Assembly: GCF_032163505.1 (NCBI RefSeq)
Contig: NZ_CP134147.1
Location: forward strand, 1,082,501 to 1,146,500
DNA: 64,000 nt
Direction: 5' to 3'
DNA from: Streptococcus parasanguinis
GTDB taxonomy: Bacteria > Bacillota > Bacilli > Lactobacillales > Streptococcaceae
The translations under genes and the position numbers were made by a program. The stretch's first letter is position 1; every line of letters starts with the position of its first letter. Positions 27,231 to 36,812 of this stretch are shown piece after piece. Under the pieces are notes generated by a model that was not told where the DNA came from, did no database searches, and saw only the letters and a program-made list of their open reading frames with translations.

Positions 27231-27749
27231 TTAACTTTTTAACAAGAGACTAAAAGATTGAAATCCTAGAATGAGGAAAATCAAGCCAATAATATTTAAT
27301 AGAAAGACGCTAATCGAAAGCGGACTAACAATTAAGAATAAACCGATGAAGAGCTGTAGCAAGGCAAAGAAGATATAACGCTTGGACAGTTCCTCAACCT
27401 TCCTCGAGTAGAAATTAGCTTTTCGGAAGTTTAGAATCGAACGGTAGATGAGCCAAATTCCTAAGGTAACTGGAAAGACAATCGGCAAGGTCTTGTAGCC
27501 ATAAAGCAGTAAGTAGACCGCAAAAACCAAGGCGACCATACTGTGAAAGAGCTGTTGCTGCTGAATTATACCAGCCTGACGCAATCGGTAATAGCGTGAA
27601 AAACGCGAAAGGGAGATTAAAAAGAAGCCACAAGATATCAACCAGCTAAACGAGCCAATGTGCTCAATTGGATTGATAAACAAGACGATACCGATAATGG
27701 TAAAAATAGTGGCTGAAATCCCAAGGGATATCCGGTTCAATTGATTCAT
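27231..27749 (-). CDS. DUF308/HdeD-like membrane protein
   Basis: A 172-residue integral membrane protein with about five or six hydrophobic segments arranged as two repeats of the DUF308 type: an N-terminal part GISATIFTIIGIVLFINP and a later GLFLIVSPLSISVFLLNIIG with the pattern of the family. The basic loop SRFSRYYRLRQAG separates the halves. Its function is unknown; HdeD members have been linked to acid stress in E. coli. It is encoded 10 bases after the ABC-F gene and may be cotranscribed with it. Confidence 0.72.
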   Translation of the reverse strand: MNQLNRISLGISATIFTIIGIVLFINPIEHIGSFSWLISCGFFLISLSRFSRYYRLRQAGIIQQQQLFHSMVALVFAVYLLLYGYKTLPIVFPVTLGIWLIYRSILNFRKANFYSRKVEELSKRYIFFALLQLFIGLFLIVSPLSISVFLLNIIGLIFLILGFQSFSLLLKS

Positions 27750-27758
27750 AGGGCCTCC

Positions 27759-29627
27759 TTATTCATCTAATTCGCTCAGATATTCATAGCGATCGTACTT
27801 CTCAAGTAGTCGCTCATTTTCCTGATCCAATTCCTTTTGAAGAGCTGACAATTTGCCAAAGTCAGAGCCGTTTTCATTCATCTCTACTTCAATCTCTGCA
27901 ATCCGATTTTCAATGGCTTCGATATCTGCTTCAATGCTTGCCCACTCTTGCTTCTCCATGTAGCTCATGCGCTTCTTCTCTTCTTTGGGCTTGACAGGTT
28001 TCTCTTTTTCAACCTTGTGACTGGCCGTTACTTGAGCCGCCTCAAAAGCTTTTTCATCCAGGTAATCCGTATAATTGCCAAAGAACTCACGAATGCCCCC
28101 ATTTTCAAAAGCCAGGATCTTGCTTGCTACCTTATCAAGGAAATAGCGGTCGTGGCTGACGGTAATGACTGGCCCACCAAAGTTTTGAAGGAAGTTTTCC
28201 AAAACTGTCAGGGTAGCGATATCCAAGTCATTGGTCGGCTCATCGAGGAGAAGCACATTGGGTTTTTCAATCAAGAGTTTTAAGAGAAAGAGGCGTTTCT
28301 TCTCCCCACCGGAGAGTTTTTCAATCAAGGTTCCGTGCATGGAACGTGGGAAGAGAAATTGCTCTAAGAGATCAGCTATCGAAGTTGTTCCGACAGTCGT
28401 CTTGACTTCCTCAGCCACTTCTTGCAAGAAATTGATCACGCGCTTGCTCTCATCCAAGCCATCAATCTGTTGAGAGAAATAAGCCACCCGCACGGTTTCT
28501 CCGATAATGACTTGCCCAGACTGAGGCTGGAGTCGCTCAGCGATCAGATTAAGTAGGGTGGACTTGCCGACGCCATTATCCCCGACGATCCCGATGCGGT
28601 CCTTGTTTTGCACCAAGAGGTTAAAGTCCTGTAAAATTGGCTTGTTTTCAAAAGCAAAACTCACATCTTTAAACTCGATAACTTTCTTTCCGATCCGGCT
28701 GGTCTCAAAGTTCATCTCCAAATCCATCTGGTTGCTTTGACCAGACAAGTCTTGCTTGAGATCATGGAAACGATTGATCCGTGCTTGTTGCTTGGTCGCA
28801 CGCGCCTGAGGTTGACGCCGCATCCAGGTCAACTCCTGCTTATAGAGTTGCTGCTTCTTATGAAGAAGGGCGGCATCACGCTCGTCTTGCTCAGCCTTTA
28901 AGCGGACATAATCCTGGTAGTTGCCCTGATACTCGATCAAGCCACCTCGATCCAACTCAAAGATCCGAGTCGAGATATTATCCAAGAAATAGCGATCGTG
29001 GGTAATAAAGAGCACGGTTTTCTTAGAGTTCTTCAAGAAATTGGTCAACCATTCGATAGTATCAATATCTAGGTGGTTGGTCGGCTCATCTAGTAAGAGC
29101 AGGTCGTGGTGAGACAGCAAAACCTGTGCCAGTTGCACCCGACGACGTAAGCCCCCAGATAGATCCCCAACTTTGGCATTCAAATCTTCAATCCCAAGTT
29201 TGGAAAGGACTGTCTTGACCTGACTCTCGATTTCCCAAGCATTGAGTGAATCCATCTCCGCCATGACCTTTTCAAGACGGGCTTGGTTCTCTTCTCGATA
29301 ATCCGCCATCAAGTATTCATAATCGCGAATGAGCTGCATTTCGCGCAAATCACTAGATAGCACCGTATCCAAAACCGTCTTTTGATCATCAAAGTCTGGT
29401 TCCTGCGTCAAGTAGCCAATCGTATAATCACTCTTGGCAGAAAAAGGACTCACATCTCCATCAAAGCCAGAGCGACCTGACAATACATCTAACAGCGTGG
29501 TTTTTCCAGTCCCATTGACCCCGATCAATCCGATCCGATCCAAGTCGTGAATGATAAAGGAAATCTCACGAAAGACGGTCTTATCTCCGACAGATTTGGT
29601 TAATTTATCGACAATAAAATCGCTCAT
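27759..29627 (-). CDS. ABC-F family ATPase (Uup-like)
   Basis: A 622-residue cytosolic protein with two ABC domains and no membrane part. The first domain has GVNGTGKTT and LSGGLRRR with [12 protein letters not shown]; the second has [17 protein letters not shown] and [11 protein letters not shown]. The linker between them is highly charged ([18 protein letters not shown]), as in the P-site tRNA-interaction motif of ABC-F proteins. The C-terminal 80 residues form a charged coiled coil, a Uup-like feature. Such proteins act on stalled or immature ribosomes. The start codon overlaps the cca stop by 4 bases. Confidence 0.9.
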   Translation of the reverse strand: MSDFIVDKLTKSVGDKTVFREISFIIHDLDRIGLIGVNGTGKTTLLDVLSGRSGFDGDVSPFSAKSDYTIGYLTQEPDFDDQKTVLDTVLSSDLREMQLIRDYEYLMADYREENQARLEKVMAEMDSLNAWEIESQVKTVLSKLGIEDLNAKVGDLSGGLRRRVQLAQVLLSHHDLLLLDEPTNHLDIDTIEWLTNFLKNSKKTVLFITHDRYFLDNISTRIFELDRGGLIEYQGNYQDYVRLKAEQDERDAALLHKKQQLYKQELTWMRRQPQARATKQQARINRFHDLKQDLSGQSNQMDLEMNFETSRIGKKVIEFKDVSFAFENKPILQDFNLLVQNKDRIGIVGDNGVGKSTLLNLIAERLQPQSGQVIIGETVRVAYFSQQIDGLDESKRVINFLQEVAEEVKTTVGTTSIADLLEQFLFPRSMHGTLIEKLSGGEKKRLFLLKLLIEKPNVLLLDEPTNDLDIATLTVLENFLQNFGGPVITVSHDRYFLDKVASKILAFENGGIREFFGNYTDYLDEKAFEAAQVTASHKVEKEKPVKPKEEKKRMSYMEKQEWASIEADIEAIENRIAEIEVEMNENGSDFGKLSALQKELDQENERLLEKYDRYEYLSELDE

Positions 29628-30835
29628 TTTTCCTCCTCTTTTGCTTGCTGGATATAGGCGATGATGGCCTCTTTTTCATTGGCCAGTTCCCCATCGACAA
29701 TGGCATATTCAATTTTTGTCAAAATCTCTCCTAAGGCTGGACCAGGTTGAAAGCCGTAGTCTTTGATCAACATACCGCCATTAACCACAACCTCATGCTT
29801 ATCATGAATGGTCAAGCTATCATAAACGCGCTCAATGGCCAAATAATCCACACTCAAGGCATACGCTTCACGGAGCTCTTCAGCTAGTAGCAACAAACGC
29901 TTCTCATACTTGTAGCAGGCACGCTGGTCTAGACTTCCATTTTCTCGGAGCTTAAGAATCTCCACGATCTGCTCCACCGTCTTGGCAAACTCTCTAGACG
30001 TCTTCCATTTCTTAAAGAATTTTGGAATATCTTGAATCTCTAGTGCTAAGACCAAAGCAGTCCAGGCTTGCTCAGAAGTTGAAAAGGTATATTCCAACTC
30101 TATGTCAAACAAACGCTCGATTGCTTCTTTGCGATCCTTCATTTCTGGTAGATAGTGATAGGCTTTGCTTGCAAGCATAGCCTCCAAGCCTTGTCTCCAG
30201 TATGGGGAAAGCAAGAGTTTATCAAACTCGATGAAGGTACGCTCTACAGAAATCTTCTCTAGTAAGGGAGCACACTCCTTCATGGCATCAAAGGTTGCCT
30301 CTTCTAATTCAAAACCGAGACTGGCTTGAAAACGAAAGCCTCGCATGATCCGGAGTGCATCTTCGTTAAACCGTTCGTGAGGAAGCCCAACGGCCCGAAG
30401 GACCTTGTTTTCTAAATCTTCTAGTCCATGAAAGAGGTCAACAATCTCTCCTTTTTCATTTAAGGCAAAGGCATTGACCGTAAAATCACGACGCTTGAGG
30501 TCTTCTTCTAGCGAGCGCACAAAAGACACAGAGCTCGGACGGCGATAATCTACGTAGACATCCTCCGTCCGGAAGGTCGTAATTTCATATTCTTGACCAT
30601 TTTCAAGGACCAAGACGGTCCCGTGTTCGATACCGACATCTACTGTCCGATCAAAAATCGCCTTGGTCTCTTCTGGGTATGAGGAGGAAGCGATATCGAC
30701 ATCGTGAATTGGACGATCCAAGAGGGCATCTCGGACAGATCCCCCTACAAAATAGGCCTCAAAACCAGCTGCTTTAATCTTCTCTAATATTGGTAAAGCC
30801 TCCTGAAACTCAGAAGGCATCTTTTCTAATCTCAT
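29624..30835 (-). CDS. cca: CCA-adding tRNA nucleotidyltransferase
   Basis: A 403-residue class II nucleotidyltransferase that builds or repairs the tRNA 3' CCA end. The head has [11 protein letters not shown] and the catalytic Asp pair in HDVDIASS; the [11 protein letters not shown] motif and the [13 protein letters not shown] nucleotide-recognition motif follow, and the helical neck and body occupy the remainder. The 3' end overlaps the ABC-F start and the 5' end overlaps dapB by 4 bases each, so dapB-cca-ABC-F are translationally coupled. Confidence 0.95.
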   Translation of the reverse strand: MRLEKMPSEFQEALPILEKIKAAGFEAYFVGGSVRDALLDRPIHDVDIASSSYPEETKAIFDRTVDVGIEHGTVLVLENGQEYEITTFRTEDVYVDYRRPSSVSFVRSLEEDLKRRDFTVNAFALNEKGEIVDLFHGLEDLENKVLRAVGLPHERFNEDALRIMRGFRFQASLGFELEEATFDAMKECAPLLEKISVERTFIEFDKLLLSPYWRQGLEAMLASKAYHYLPEMKDRKEAIERLFDIELEYTFSTSEQAWTALVLALEIQDIPKFFKKWKTSREFAKTVEQIVEILKLRENGSLDQRACYKYEKRLLLLAEELREAYALSVDYLAIERVYDSLTIHDKHEVVVNGGMLIKDYGFQPGPALGEILTKIEYAIVDGELANEKEAIIAYIQQAKEEEK

Positions 30836-31599
30836 AGTAAGTGTTCCAAACCATAAACAAGCTCATGACGCTTGACAACTTCTTTAATCCCTAGATTTAC
30901 TCCTGTCATGAAGGAAACACGATCATAGGAATCATGACGGAGAGTCAACCCTTCGCCTTGGCTACCAAAAATCACCTCTTGGTGAGCGACTAGGCCAGGC
31001 AATCGAACCGAATGGATGCGCATCCCTTCAAACTCTGCCCCTCTTGCCCCAGGCATCAACTCTTCTTCATCTGCTGCACCTTGCTGGATCTTCTCGCGCT
31101 TCTCAGAGATCAACTCAGCGGTCTTAATTGCTGTTCCACTCGGTGCATCTTTTTTCTTATCGTGGTGCAATTCAATGATTTCCACATTCGGGAAATACTT
31201 GGCTGCTTGCGCTGCAAATTGCATCAAGAGCACGGCTCCAATGGCAAAGTTCGGCGCGATCAAGCCACCCAAGCCCTTTTCACGTGAAAGGTCTGTCAAT
31301 TCTTGGATCTGCTCAGGAGTGAATCCAGTCGTTCCCACAACAGGGGCAAAGCCATTCTCAATTGCAAAGCGAGTATTTTCGTAAGCGACTTTGGGCATGG
31401 TAAAGTCCACCCAAACATCTGCCTTTAGACCCACGACATCTTCTTTGTGGTTAAAGACAGGGACTCCTGCAACTTCTGTCTCATCAGTAAATGGATCGAT
31501 CAAGCCGGCTAATTCTAACTCAGGATCTTCTGAAACCATCTTGTAAGCCGCTTGTCCCATTCTTCCCTTGAAACCTGCGATAATGACTTTAATTGACAT
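30832..31599 (-). CDS. dapB: 4-hydroxy-tetrahydrodipicolinate reductase
   Basis: A 255-residue enzyme of lysine and diaminopimelate synthesis. The nucleotide-binding glycine motif is [12 protein letters not shown]. The substrate motif [15 protein letters not shown] is complete with the catalytic His and Lys, and the C-terminal [10 protein letters not shown] is normal. The ATG at 31599 follows an AAGGAG site; the longer frame begins upstream without support. It heads the dapB-cca-ABC-F set and is preceded within 11 bases by degV, suggesting one long operon. In Streptococcus lysine serves peptidoglycan crosslinking. Confidence 0.96.
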   Translation of the reverse strand: MSIKVIIAGFKGRMGQAAYKMVSEDPELELAGLIDPFTDETEVAGVPVFNHKEDVVGLKADVWVDFTMPKVAYENTRFAIENGFAPVVGTTGFTPEQIQELTDLSREKGLGGLIAPNFAIGAVLLMQFAAQAAKYFPNVEIIELHHDKKKDAPSGTAIKTAELISEKREKIQQGAADEEELMPGARGAEFEGMRIHSVRLPGLVAHQEVIFGSQGEGLTLRHDSYDRVSFMTGVNLGIKEVVKRHELVYGLEHLL

Positions 31600-31609
31600 A
31601 GAATTCTCC

Positions 31610-32458
31610 TTAAACGATAGGAATATACCCAACTGCTAAGCTATGGTCACCTAAGTGCGTCCCAATAACACCACCAAAAGTCGCAAAAGGAATGTCACCT
31701 TCCACTCCTTCTTCAATGAGCAGTTGGCGAAGTGCTTCTGCTTTTTCAGGGACATTGGCATGGATGACAAAGACTTGGTAATGACCATCTGCGATATCTG
31801 ATACAACAATCTCTACCAAGCGTTTCATGGCTTTCTTTTCCGTCCGGACTTTCTCAAAGACCTCAATCACGCCTTCCTCATTAAAATAAAGAATAGGCTT
31901 GATGCTTAAGAGGTTCCCAAGAATAGCAGCCCCATTTGACAGACGACCACCTTTGACCAAGTGGTTTAAATCATCCACCATGATATAGGCGGAGGTTCCA
32001 TCAATCTGGTGTTGGACATTGGCAACAATCTCGTCGAAGGAACGGCCTTCACCAGCCCATTTCAAGCAGTCTTCTACCATCATTCCTAGAGGAGCACTGG
32101 TAATTTTTGAGTCCGGAAATTCGACGGTCAAGCCTTCAAATTCGTCCTTCAAATATTGGATATTTTGGTAGAAACCAGAAATACCAGATGACAAGAAAAG
32201 ACCGATAGCATGCGTATAGCCCTTAGCTGTCAAACCAGATAAGACCTCTTCTAACTCTGCCACACTCGGCTGGCTAGTCTTTGGCAATTCCTTAGACGCA
32301 GCCATCTTTTGGTAGAACTCATCGTGTGTCAGGTTCTTCCCTTCAACATAAGACTCCCCATCGATATAGATCGGGATCTCTAAAATAAATAAGTCGTCGT
32401 GATGGAGCACGTCTTGCGGTAAATAGGCAGACGAATCCGTGATCACTGCTAATTTCAT
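31610..32458 (-). CDS. DegV family fatty-acid-binding protein
   Basis: A 282-residue two-domain DegV protein. The N-terminal [12 protein letters not shown] is the family hallmark, TSQPSVAEL is the lipid-head-group motif, and [23 protein letters not shown] is the second conserved segment. Proteins of this family bind fatty acids and present them to acyl-phosphate-forming kinase (FakB role in Gram-positives). The partner FakA is not in the window. It lies between DUF1149 and dapB with very short spacers (3 and 10 bases). Confidence 0.9.
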   Translation of the reverse strand: MKLAVITDSSAYLPQDVLHHDDLFILEIPIYIDGESYVEGKNLTHDEFYQKMAASKELPKTSQPSVAELEEVLSGLTAKGYTHAIGLFLSSGISGFYQNIQYLKDEFEGLTVEFPDSKITSAPLGMMVEDCLKWAGEGRSFDEIVANVQHQIDGTSAYIMVDDLNHLVKGGRLSNGAAILGNLLSIKPILYFNEEGVIEVFEKVRTEKKAMKRLVEIVVSDIADGHYQVFVIHANVPEKAEALRQLLIEEGVEGDIPFATFGGVIGTHLGDHSLAVGYIPIV

Positions 32459-32461
32459 TGA

Positions 32462-32836
32462 TTAAAACTCCAAATTAATACCCGGTAAATCGAGGGCAAT
32501 TTCTGTGACTTCATAAGTCAAACGGTTGAGCATATTCAAGCAAGGGCGAGCCAATTCTTCCACTTCGTCTTTGCTGAATTCACTTGGTTCATTGACATAA
32601 CGACCAAACAAGTGGTTGATTTGAGTGATGGTTCCACTGATCACAAAACCGTCAAAAACGATCATGTAGCTTAAGATGACAATCAAAGAAGTCGTGTTTT
32701 GTTCTTGATCACGATTGATCAATTGAAAGTTTACATCTACTTTTGTTTCAGGGATGCCATTTTCTTTTTCCCACTCAAAATTACGAGCATCATAGTGGTA
32801 TTGGCTGACAAATTCTTTTTCACGTTGAATATCCAT
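32462..32836 (-). CDS. DUF1149 family protein
   Basis: A 124-residue protein of DUF1149, found in lactic acid bacteria, commonly next to degV as here. It has no signal peptide or membrane segment. The sequence begins MDIQREKEFVSQYHYDARNF, with a beta-rich middle (SLIVILSYMIVFDGFVISGT) and a helix near the C-terminus. Some structures of this group resemble SecB-type chaperones, but I cannot assign a role here. Confidence 0.75.
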   Translation of the reverse strand: MDIQREKEFVSQYHYDARNFEWEKENGIPETKVDVNFQLINRDQEQNTTSLIVILSYMIVFDGFVISGTITQINHLFGRYVNEPSEFSKDEVEELARPCLNMLNRLTYEVTEIALDLPGINLEF

Positions 32837-32934
32837 TTTTATTCTCCTAAAAATATGCGATAGGCTTATTATATCATAATTCAGCTCAAGATACCAACGC
32901 CGAAGGAGGTGATTTTTTCACTTGTACAAGAAGA

Positions 32935-32960
32935 AAAGGCCAGGGTTTCCCAACCTTTTA
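32935..32960 (-). terminator. Terminator of the fru operon
   Basis: On the minus strand AAAAGGttGGGaaaCCCtggCCTTTT, followed by CTTCTT, lies 8 bases past the fruA stop. Confidence 0.7.
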
Positions 32961-32967
32961 ATCATAT

Positions 32968-34935
32968 TTAGTTTTTAGGTTTGCGAAGCAATCCGAACAA
33001 GATACCACTTACGACTGCACCGATCAATACGAACAAGATGTATAGAAGTGGATTTGATGTAAGAGCGATAACGAAGATTCCTCCGTGAGGAGCCATGAGT
33101 TTCAAGCCTGCAAGACCAACAAGGGCACCTGTCAATGCTGAACCTGCTATGAAGCTAGGGATGGCACGAGCTGGGTCAGCTGCACCGAATGGAATGGCAC
33201 CTTCTGTGATGAAGGAAAGACCCATGACAATGTTTGTCAAACCAGAATCGCGTTCTTCTTGTGTGAATTTATCTTTAAACAATACAGTTGCTACGAATAC
33301 TGCCAATGGAGGAACCATACCAGCTGCCATAACAGCTGCCATAACAATAGAACCACCTGAAGATACAGATTCAGCAAGTGTACCTGTAGCGAAGACATAA
33401 GCGGCTTTGTTAACTGGTCCACCCATATCGACAGCCATCATACCGCCGACGAGAAGTCCAAGAAGGACAGCTGAGCTACCTGACAAGCTTGAAAGGAAGT
33501 TGTTAAGACCAGTATTGATAGCAGCCATTGGAATATTGATGAGGAACATCAAGAATCCTGTCAAACCAACACCAAGTAATGGCAAGAGAAGGATAGAGCG
33601 GATACCATCGAGTGAACGTGGAAGACCTGCAAGGGCTTTGCGAAGAACTAGAATCACTCCACCTGCTAGGAAACCACCAACTAAGGCTCCAAGGAAACCA
33701 GATGATACGGCTGCTGGTAATTCACCTTTAGCAGCACCGTAGGCGATATTTCCAAATGCTGAACCTGAGCTAGCAATAGATCCAGCGATAAACCCTGCTA
33801 CAAAACCAGGTTTTTCAGCGATTGAGAATCCAATGTAACCTGCAAGTACAGGAAGCATGAAGCCAAAGGCTACTCCACCAATTGTTTTAAATTGTGCTGC
33901 TAATACATGATAAGAACCAAGACTAGACAATTGATCTTGAGGTACACCCATAACTTGGTCAATCAAGAAGGCAAGGGCGATCAAGATACCACCACCGATA
34001 ACGAATGGAAGCATTTGAGAAACCCCACTCATCAAGTGTTTGTAGAAGGCTCCACCCAAGCTCAATTTTTCTTGGCTAGCGCTAGCTTGTGCAGCATTTT
34101 CAGCGTGGAAGACATCTGCTTTGCCATCCAAGATGGTTTGGATCAATTCTTCTGTCTGACGGATACCGGCTGCAACAGGTTTAGAGATCAATTTTTTGCC
34201 ATCGAAACGAGCTGTTTCAACTGCCTTATCAGCTGCAATGATCACTCCTTCAGCTTTGGCGATTTCTTCAGCTGTCAAGCGGTTGCCGACACCGGATGCA
34301 CCGTTTGTTTCAACGCGGACCGTAACACCCATTTCTTCACCTTTTTTGATGAGGGCTTCTTCTGCCATGTAAGTGTGGGCGATACCAGTTGTACATGCTG
34401 TAACAGCAACAATGAGAGGTTTGTCAGATGAAGCTGCTTCTTTGACTGCTTCTGCTTTTTTCGCTTCTTCTGCTGCAGCTACTTGCTCTTCCGCATCAAA
34501 GTCTGCGATCACTTGCTCAGGTGTGCTTGCTTGGCGAAGTTTATCCGCAAATCCTGGTTTCATCAAGTACTTAGACAGTTCAGCAAGGGCCGCCAAGTGA
34601 GTGTCGTTTGCGCCTTCTGGAGCTGCGATCATGAAGAACAAATCAGTCGGTTGCCCATCCAGTGAGGCGTAATCCACACCCTTGTTTGATTTTGCAAACA
34701 AGACCGTTGCTTCTTTGACAGCTTCATTTTTGCTGTGGGGCATAGCAATTCCGTCACCCAAACCAGTTGAAGTTTGTGCTTCACGGTTCATAATCCCAGT
34801 CTTGAAGGTGTCAAAATCTGTCACCACACCATTGTCAACGAGCGATTGGACCATTTCATTGATCACGCCCTCTTTATCTGTTGCTTGAAGATCAAACAAC
34901 ATCACGTTTTTATTTAAAACGTCTTGAATTTTCAT
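32968..34935 (-). CDS. fruA: PTS fructose transporter EIIABC
   Basis: A 655-residue membrane phosphotransferase enzyme that imports fructose as fructose 1-phosphate. EIIA occupies residues 1-150 with the phosphorylated His67 in GDGIAMPHSKN. EIIB, about 172-270, has the active Cys181 in VAVTACTTGIAHTY. EIIC, about 290-655, has eight to ten membrane segments. An Ala/Glu-rich linker joins EIIA to EIIB. It overlaps fruK by 4 bases and belongs to fruRKA. Confidence 0.95.
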   Translation of the reverse strand: MKIQDVLNKNVMLFDLQATDKEGVINEMVQSLVDNGVVTDFDTFKTGIMNREAQTSTGLGDGIAMPHSKNEAVKEATVLFAKSNKGVDYASLDGQPTDLFFMIAAPEGANDTHLAALAELSKYLMKPGFADKLRQASTPEQVIADFDAEEQVAAAEEAKKAEAVKEAASSDKPLIVAVTACTTGIAHTYMAEEALIKKGEEMGVTVRVETNGASGVGNRLTAEEIAKAEGVIIAADKAVETARFDGKKLISKPVAAGIRQTEELIQTILDGKADVFHAENAAQASASQEKLSLGGAFYKHLMSGVSQMLPFVIGGGILIALAFLIDQVMGVPQDQLSSLGSYHVLAAQFKTIGGVAFGFMLPVLAGYIGFSIAEKPGFVAGFIAGSIASSGSAFGNIAYGAAKGELPAAVSSGFLGALVGGFLAGGVILVLRKALAGLPRSLDGIRSILLLPLLGVGLTGFLMFLINIPMAAINTGLNNFLSSLSGSSAVLLGLLVGGMMAVDMGGPVNKAAYVFATGTLAESVSSGGSIVMAAVMAAGMVPPLAVFVATVLFKDKFTQEERDSGLTNIVMGLSFITEGAIPFGAADPARAIPSFIAGSALTGALVGLAGLKLMAPHGGIFVIALTSNPLLYILFVLIGAVVSGILFGLLRKPKN

Positions 34936-35843
34936 AGTTTTTCTACCTCTACTTTTTCATAAGTTTCTTTAATATAGTCCGCTGTCGCCAAATCATCTGA
35001 GAAGGTGGTCGCTGTGCCACAAGCCACGCCCCATTTGAAAGCTTCGATGACATCTCCTGTCGTTGCGAGCTTCCCAGTGAAGCCTGCTACCATAGAATCT
35101 CCAGCCCCGACCGAATTCTTCACTTGCCCTTTGATTGGTTTTGCGAAGTAAGTACCGCTTGGACTGACAAGGAGAGCACCATCACCCGCCATGGAAATAA
35201 TGACGTTTTGTGCTCCTTTGGCCAAGATTTCCTTGGCATAGCGTTCGATTTCTGGCAATTCCGTCAAGGTTACGCCAAAAATATCTCCCAACTCATGGTT
35301 GTTTGGTTTAACCAATTGCGGATTAAACTCCAAGGAATCAATCAAGGTTTGCCCTTCAAAGTCGCAAACGACTTGTGCACCTGTCGCACGAGTTGCTGCG
35401 ATCAATTGTTTGTAAATGGCATTTCCAAGTGAAGATGGGGCAGATCCTGCAAAGACTACCACATCATCTGCTGTTAAGCTCGATAAAATGCTGAGCAATT
35501 CTTGCAACTGAGCTTCCGTCACTTCTGGGCCATTCCCATTGATCTCTGTTTCCTCATCAGCTTTGATCTTGACATTGATCCGTGTATCTTGGTCCACTGT
35601 CACAAAGTTGGTTGAAATGGCTTCGCTAGTCAGTACGTCTTCAATGAAGCGTCCAGTGAAGCCACCGATAAATCCAGTCGCTGTGTTCTCGATATCGAGA
35701 CGCTTCAAGACACGACTGACATTGATTCCCTTACCACCGGCGAATTTATCTTCTGAAGCCATCCGATTGACCGCTCCGGTCTCTACATGATCAAGACGGA
35801 CAATATAGTCAATTGCTGGATTCAGTGTTACTGTATAAATCAA
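34932..35843 (-). CDS. fruK: 1-phosphofructokinase
   Basis: A 303-residue PfkB-family kinase that converts fructose 1-phosphate to fructose 1,6-bisphosphate. It has the N-terminal TLNPAIDYIVRLD and GGKGINVSRVLKRLD motif and the C-terminal catalytic motif VGAGDSMVAGF. It overlaps fruR and fruA by 4 bases on either side, so the three proteins are made in a coupled way. Confidence 0.95.
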   Translation of the reverse strand: MIYTVTLNPAIDYIVRLDHVETGAVNRMASEDKFAGGKGINVSRVLKRLDIENTATGFIGGFTGRFIEDVLTSEAISTNFVTVDQDTRINVKIKADEETEINGNGPEVTEAQLQELLSILSSLTADDVVVFAGSAPSSLGNAIYKQLIAATRATGAQVVCDFEGQTLIDSLEFNPQLVKPNNHELGDIFGVTLTELPEIERYAKEILAKGAQNVIISMAGDGALLVSPSGTYFAKPIKGQVKNSVGAGDSMVAGFTGKLATTGDVIEAFKWGVACGTATTFSDDLATADYIKETYEKVEVEKL

Positions 35844-36583
35844 ACCTCTATAACCTCCGTTTTTTCTTTTAAAACCTTTAATCGTTGCGGTTCACATTGA
35901 TTGGTGATAATCATGGCTCGCTTGATAGGAGCCACTTTGACAAAGGATGTCACCCCAATTTTCGAATCATCCGCTAGGATATAGGTTTTTTTCGCATTTT
36001 CGATAATCGCACGCTTGACAGATCCTTCTTCCAGGTCTGGAGTGCTGTAAAATTCATCATCGATTCCATTCATTCCAAGAAAGGCCTTGTCAAAATTCAA
36101 CTGACCGATCTGATTGAGCGCAATCCCTCCGATACTAGCATCTGTAGAAGATTTTACCTTCCCACCGATGATGACCGTTGGAACATTTCGCTCGACCAAC
36201 TTGGTCGCATGGTGAATCGAGTTGGTCACCACGGTTACCGTTGGATTGACAATTTCTTGTACCAAAAGTTCATTGGTCGTCCCAGCATCGATAAAGATCA
36301 CGTCATGATCTTTGATCAATTCCGCCGCTTTTACCGCGATTTTTGACTTAACTTGAATGTTTTTGATAGATTTTTCTTTGTTACTTTCTTCCTCTTGAAG
36401 AAAATGCAGGCTTTCCGCACCGCCGTGAACCCGGCGAAGTTTACTTTCAGCTTCTAATTCATCCAAGTCACGTCGAACCGTTGATTCAGACGTTCCCAAC
36501 TCTTGTACAAGGGTTTCTAAAGAAACAAACTTTTCCTTCAGTACCTTCTCGAGGATGAATTGTTTTCGTTCAGACTTAAGCAT
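35840..36583 (-). CDS. fruR: DeoR-family repressor of the fructose operon
   Basis: A 247-residue DeoR regulator, with an N-terminal helix-turn-helix (ETLVQELGTSESTVRRDLDE) and a C-terminal sugar-phosphate-sensing domain (IFIDAGTTNELLV and ADDSKIG). It is the first gene of the fruRKA operon and would repress it until fructose 1-phosphate, the fruA product, accumulates. Its own promoter carries a cre site, so glucose repression overlies this control. Confidence 0.93.
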   Translation of the reverse strand: MLKSERKQFILEKVLKEKFVSLETLVQELGTSESTVRRDLDELEAESKLRRVHGGAESLHFLQEEESNKEKSIKNIQVKSKIAVKAAELIKDHDVIFIDAGTTNELLVQEIVNPTVTVVTNSIHHATKLVERNVPTVIIGGKVKSSTDASIGGIALNQIGQLNFDKAFLGMNGIDDEFYSTPDLEEGSVKRAIIENAKKTYILADDSKIGVTSFVKVAPIKRAMIITNQCEPQRLKVLKEKTEVIEV

Positions 36584-36595
36584 TTCTCCTCCTTT

Positions 36596-36609
36596 TGCAA
36601 TCGATTACA
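36596..36609 (-). promoter_or_regulatory. cre site at the fru promoter
   Basis: TGTAATCGATTGCA matches the CcpA consensus TGWAANCGNTNWCA at all but one position (G at the second W). It begins 7 bases after the -10 box, at the likely transcription start, where bound CcpA would block the polymerase. Confidence 0.7.
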
Positions 36610-36615
36610 AGGACT

Positions 36616-36643
36616 ATTATACTCCATCTCCAAAAAATGTCAA
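36616..36643 (-). promoter_or_regulatory. Promoter of fruRKA
   Basis: On the minus strand a consensus -35 TTGACA and -10 TATAAT are separated by 16 bases. This is a near-perfect sigma-A promoter, consistent with tight control by FruR and CcpA. Confidence 0.8.
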
Positions 36644-36701
36644 CACTTTTTATCAATTTCTATCATTTTCTTTCAAAAATTCTAAAAGTGTACAAAAAAA
36701 G

Positions 36702-36745
36702 AGCAGGAAAGAACTCATTTTGTTAAAAGAGTTCTTTTCCCACCC
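36702..36745 (-). terminator. Terminator after the SEC10/PgrA-type gene
   Basis: On the minus strand a stem GGGAAAAGAACTC pairs with GAGTTCTTTCC, and a T run (CTCTTTTTTT) follows. It lies between the surface-protein stop and the fru promoter. Confidence 0.65.
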
Positions 36746-36812
36746 TCATCTATCTTCTTTGAAGATTTTAAGCAATAAAGTGTCTAAGCATCTATTCTAT
36801 CTTCGGTATGTC

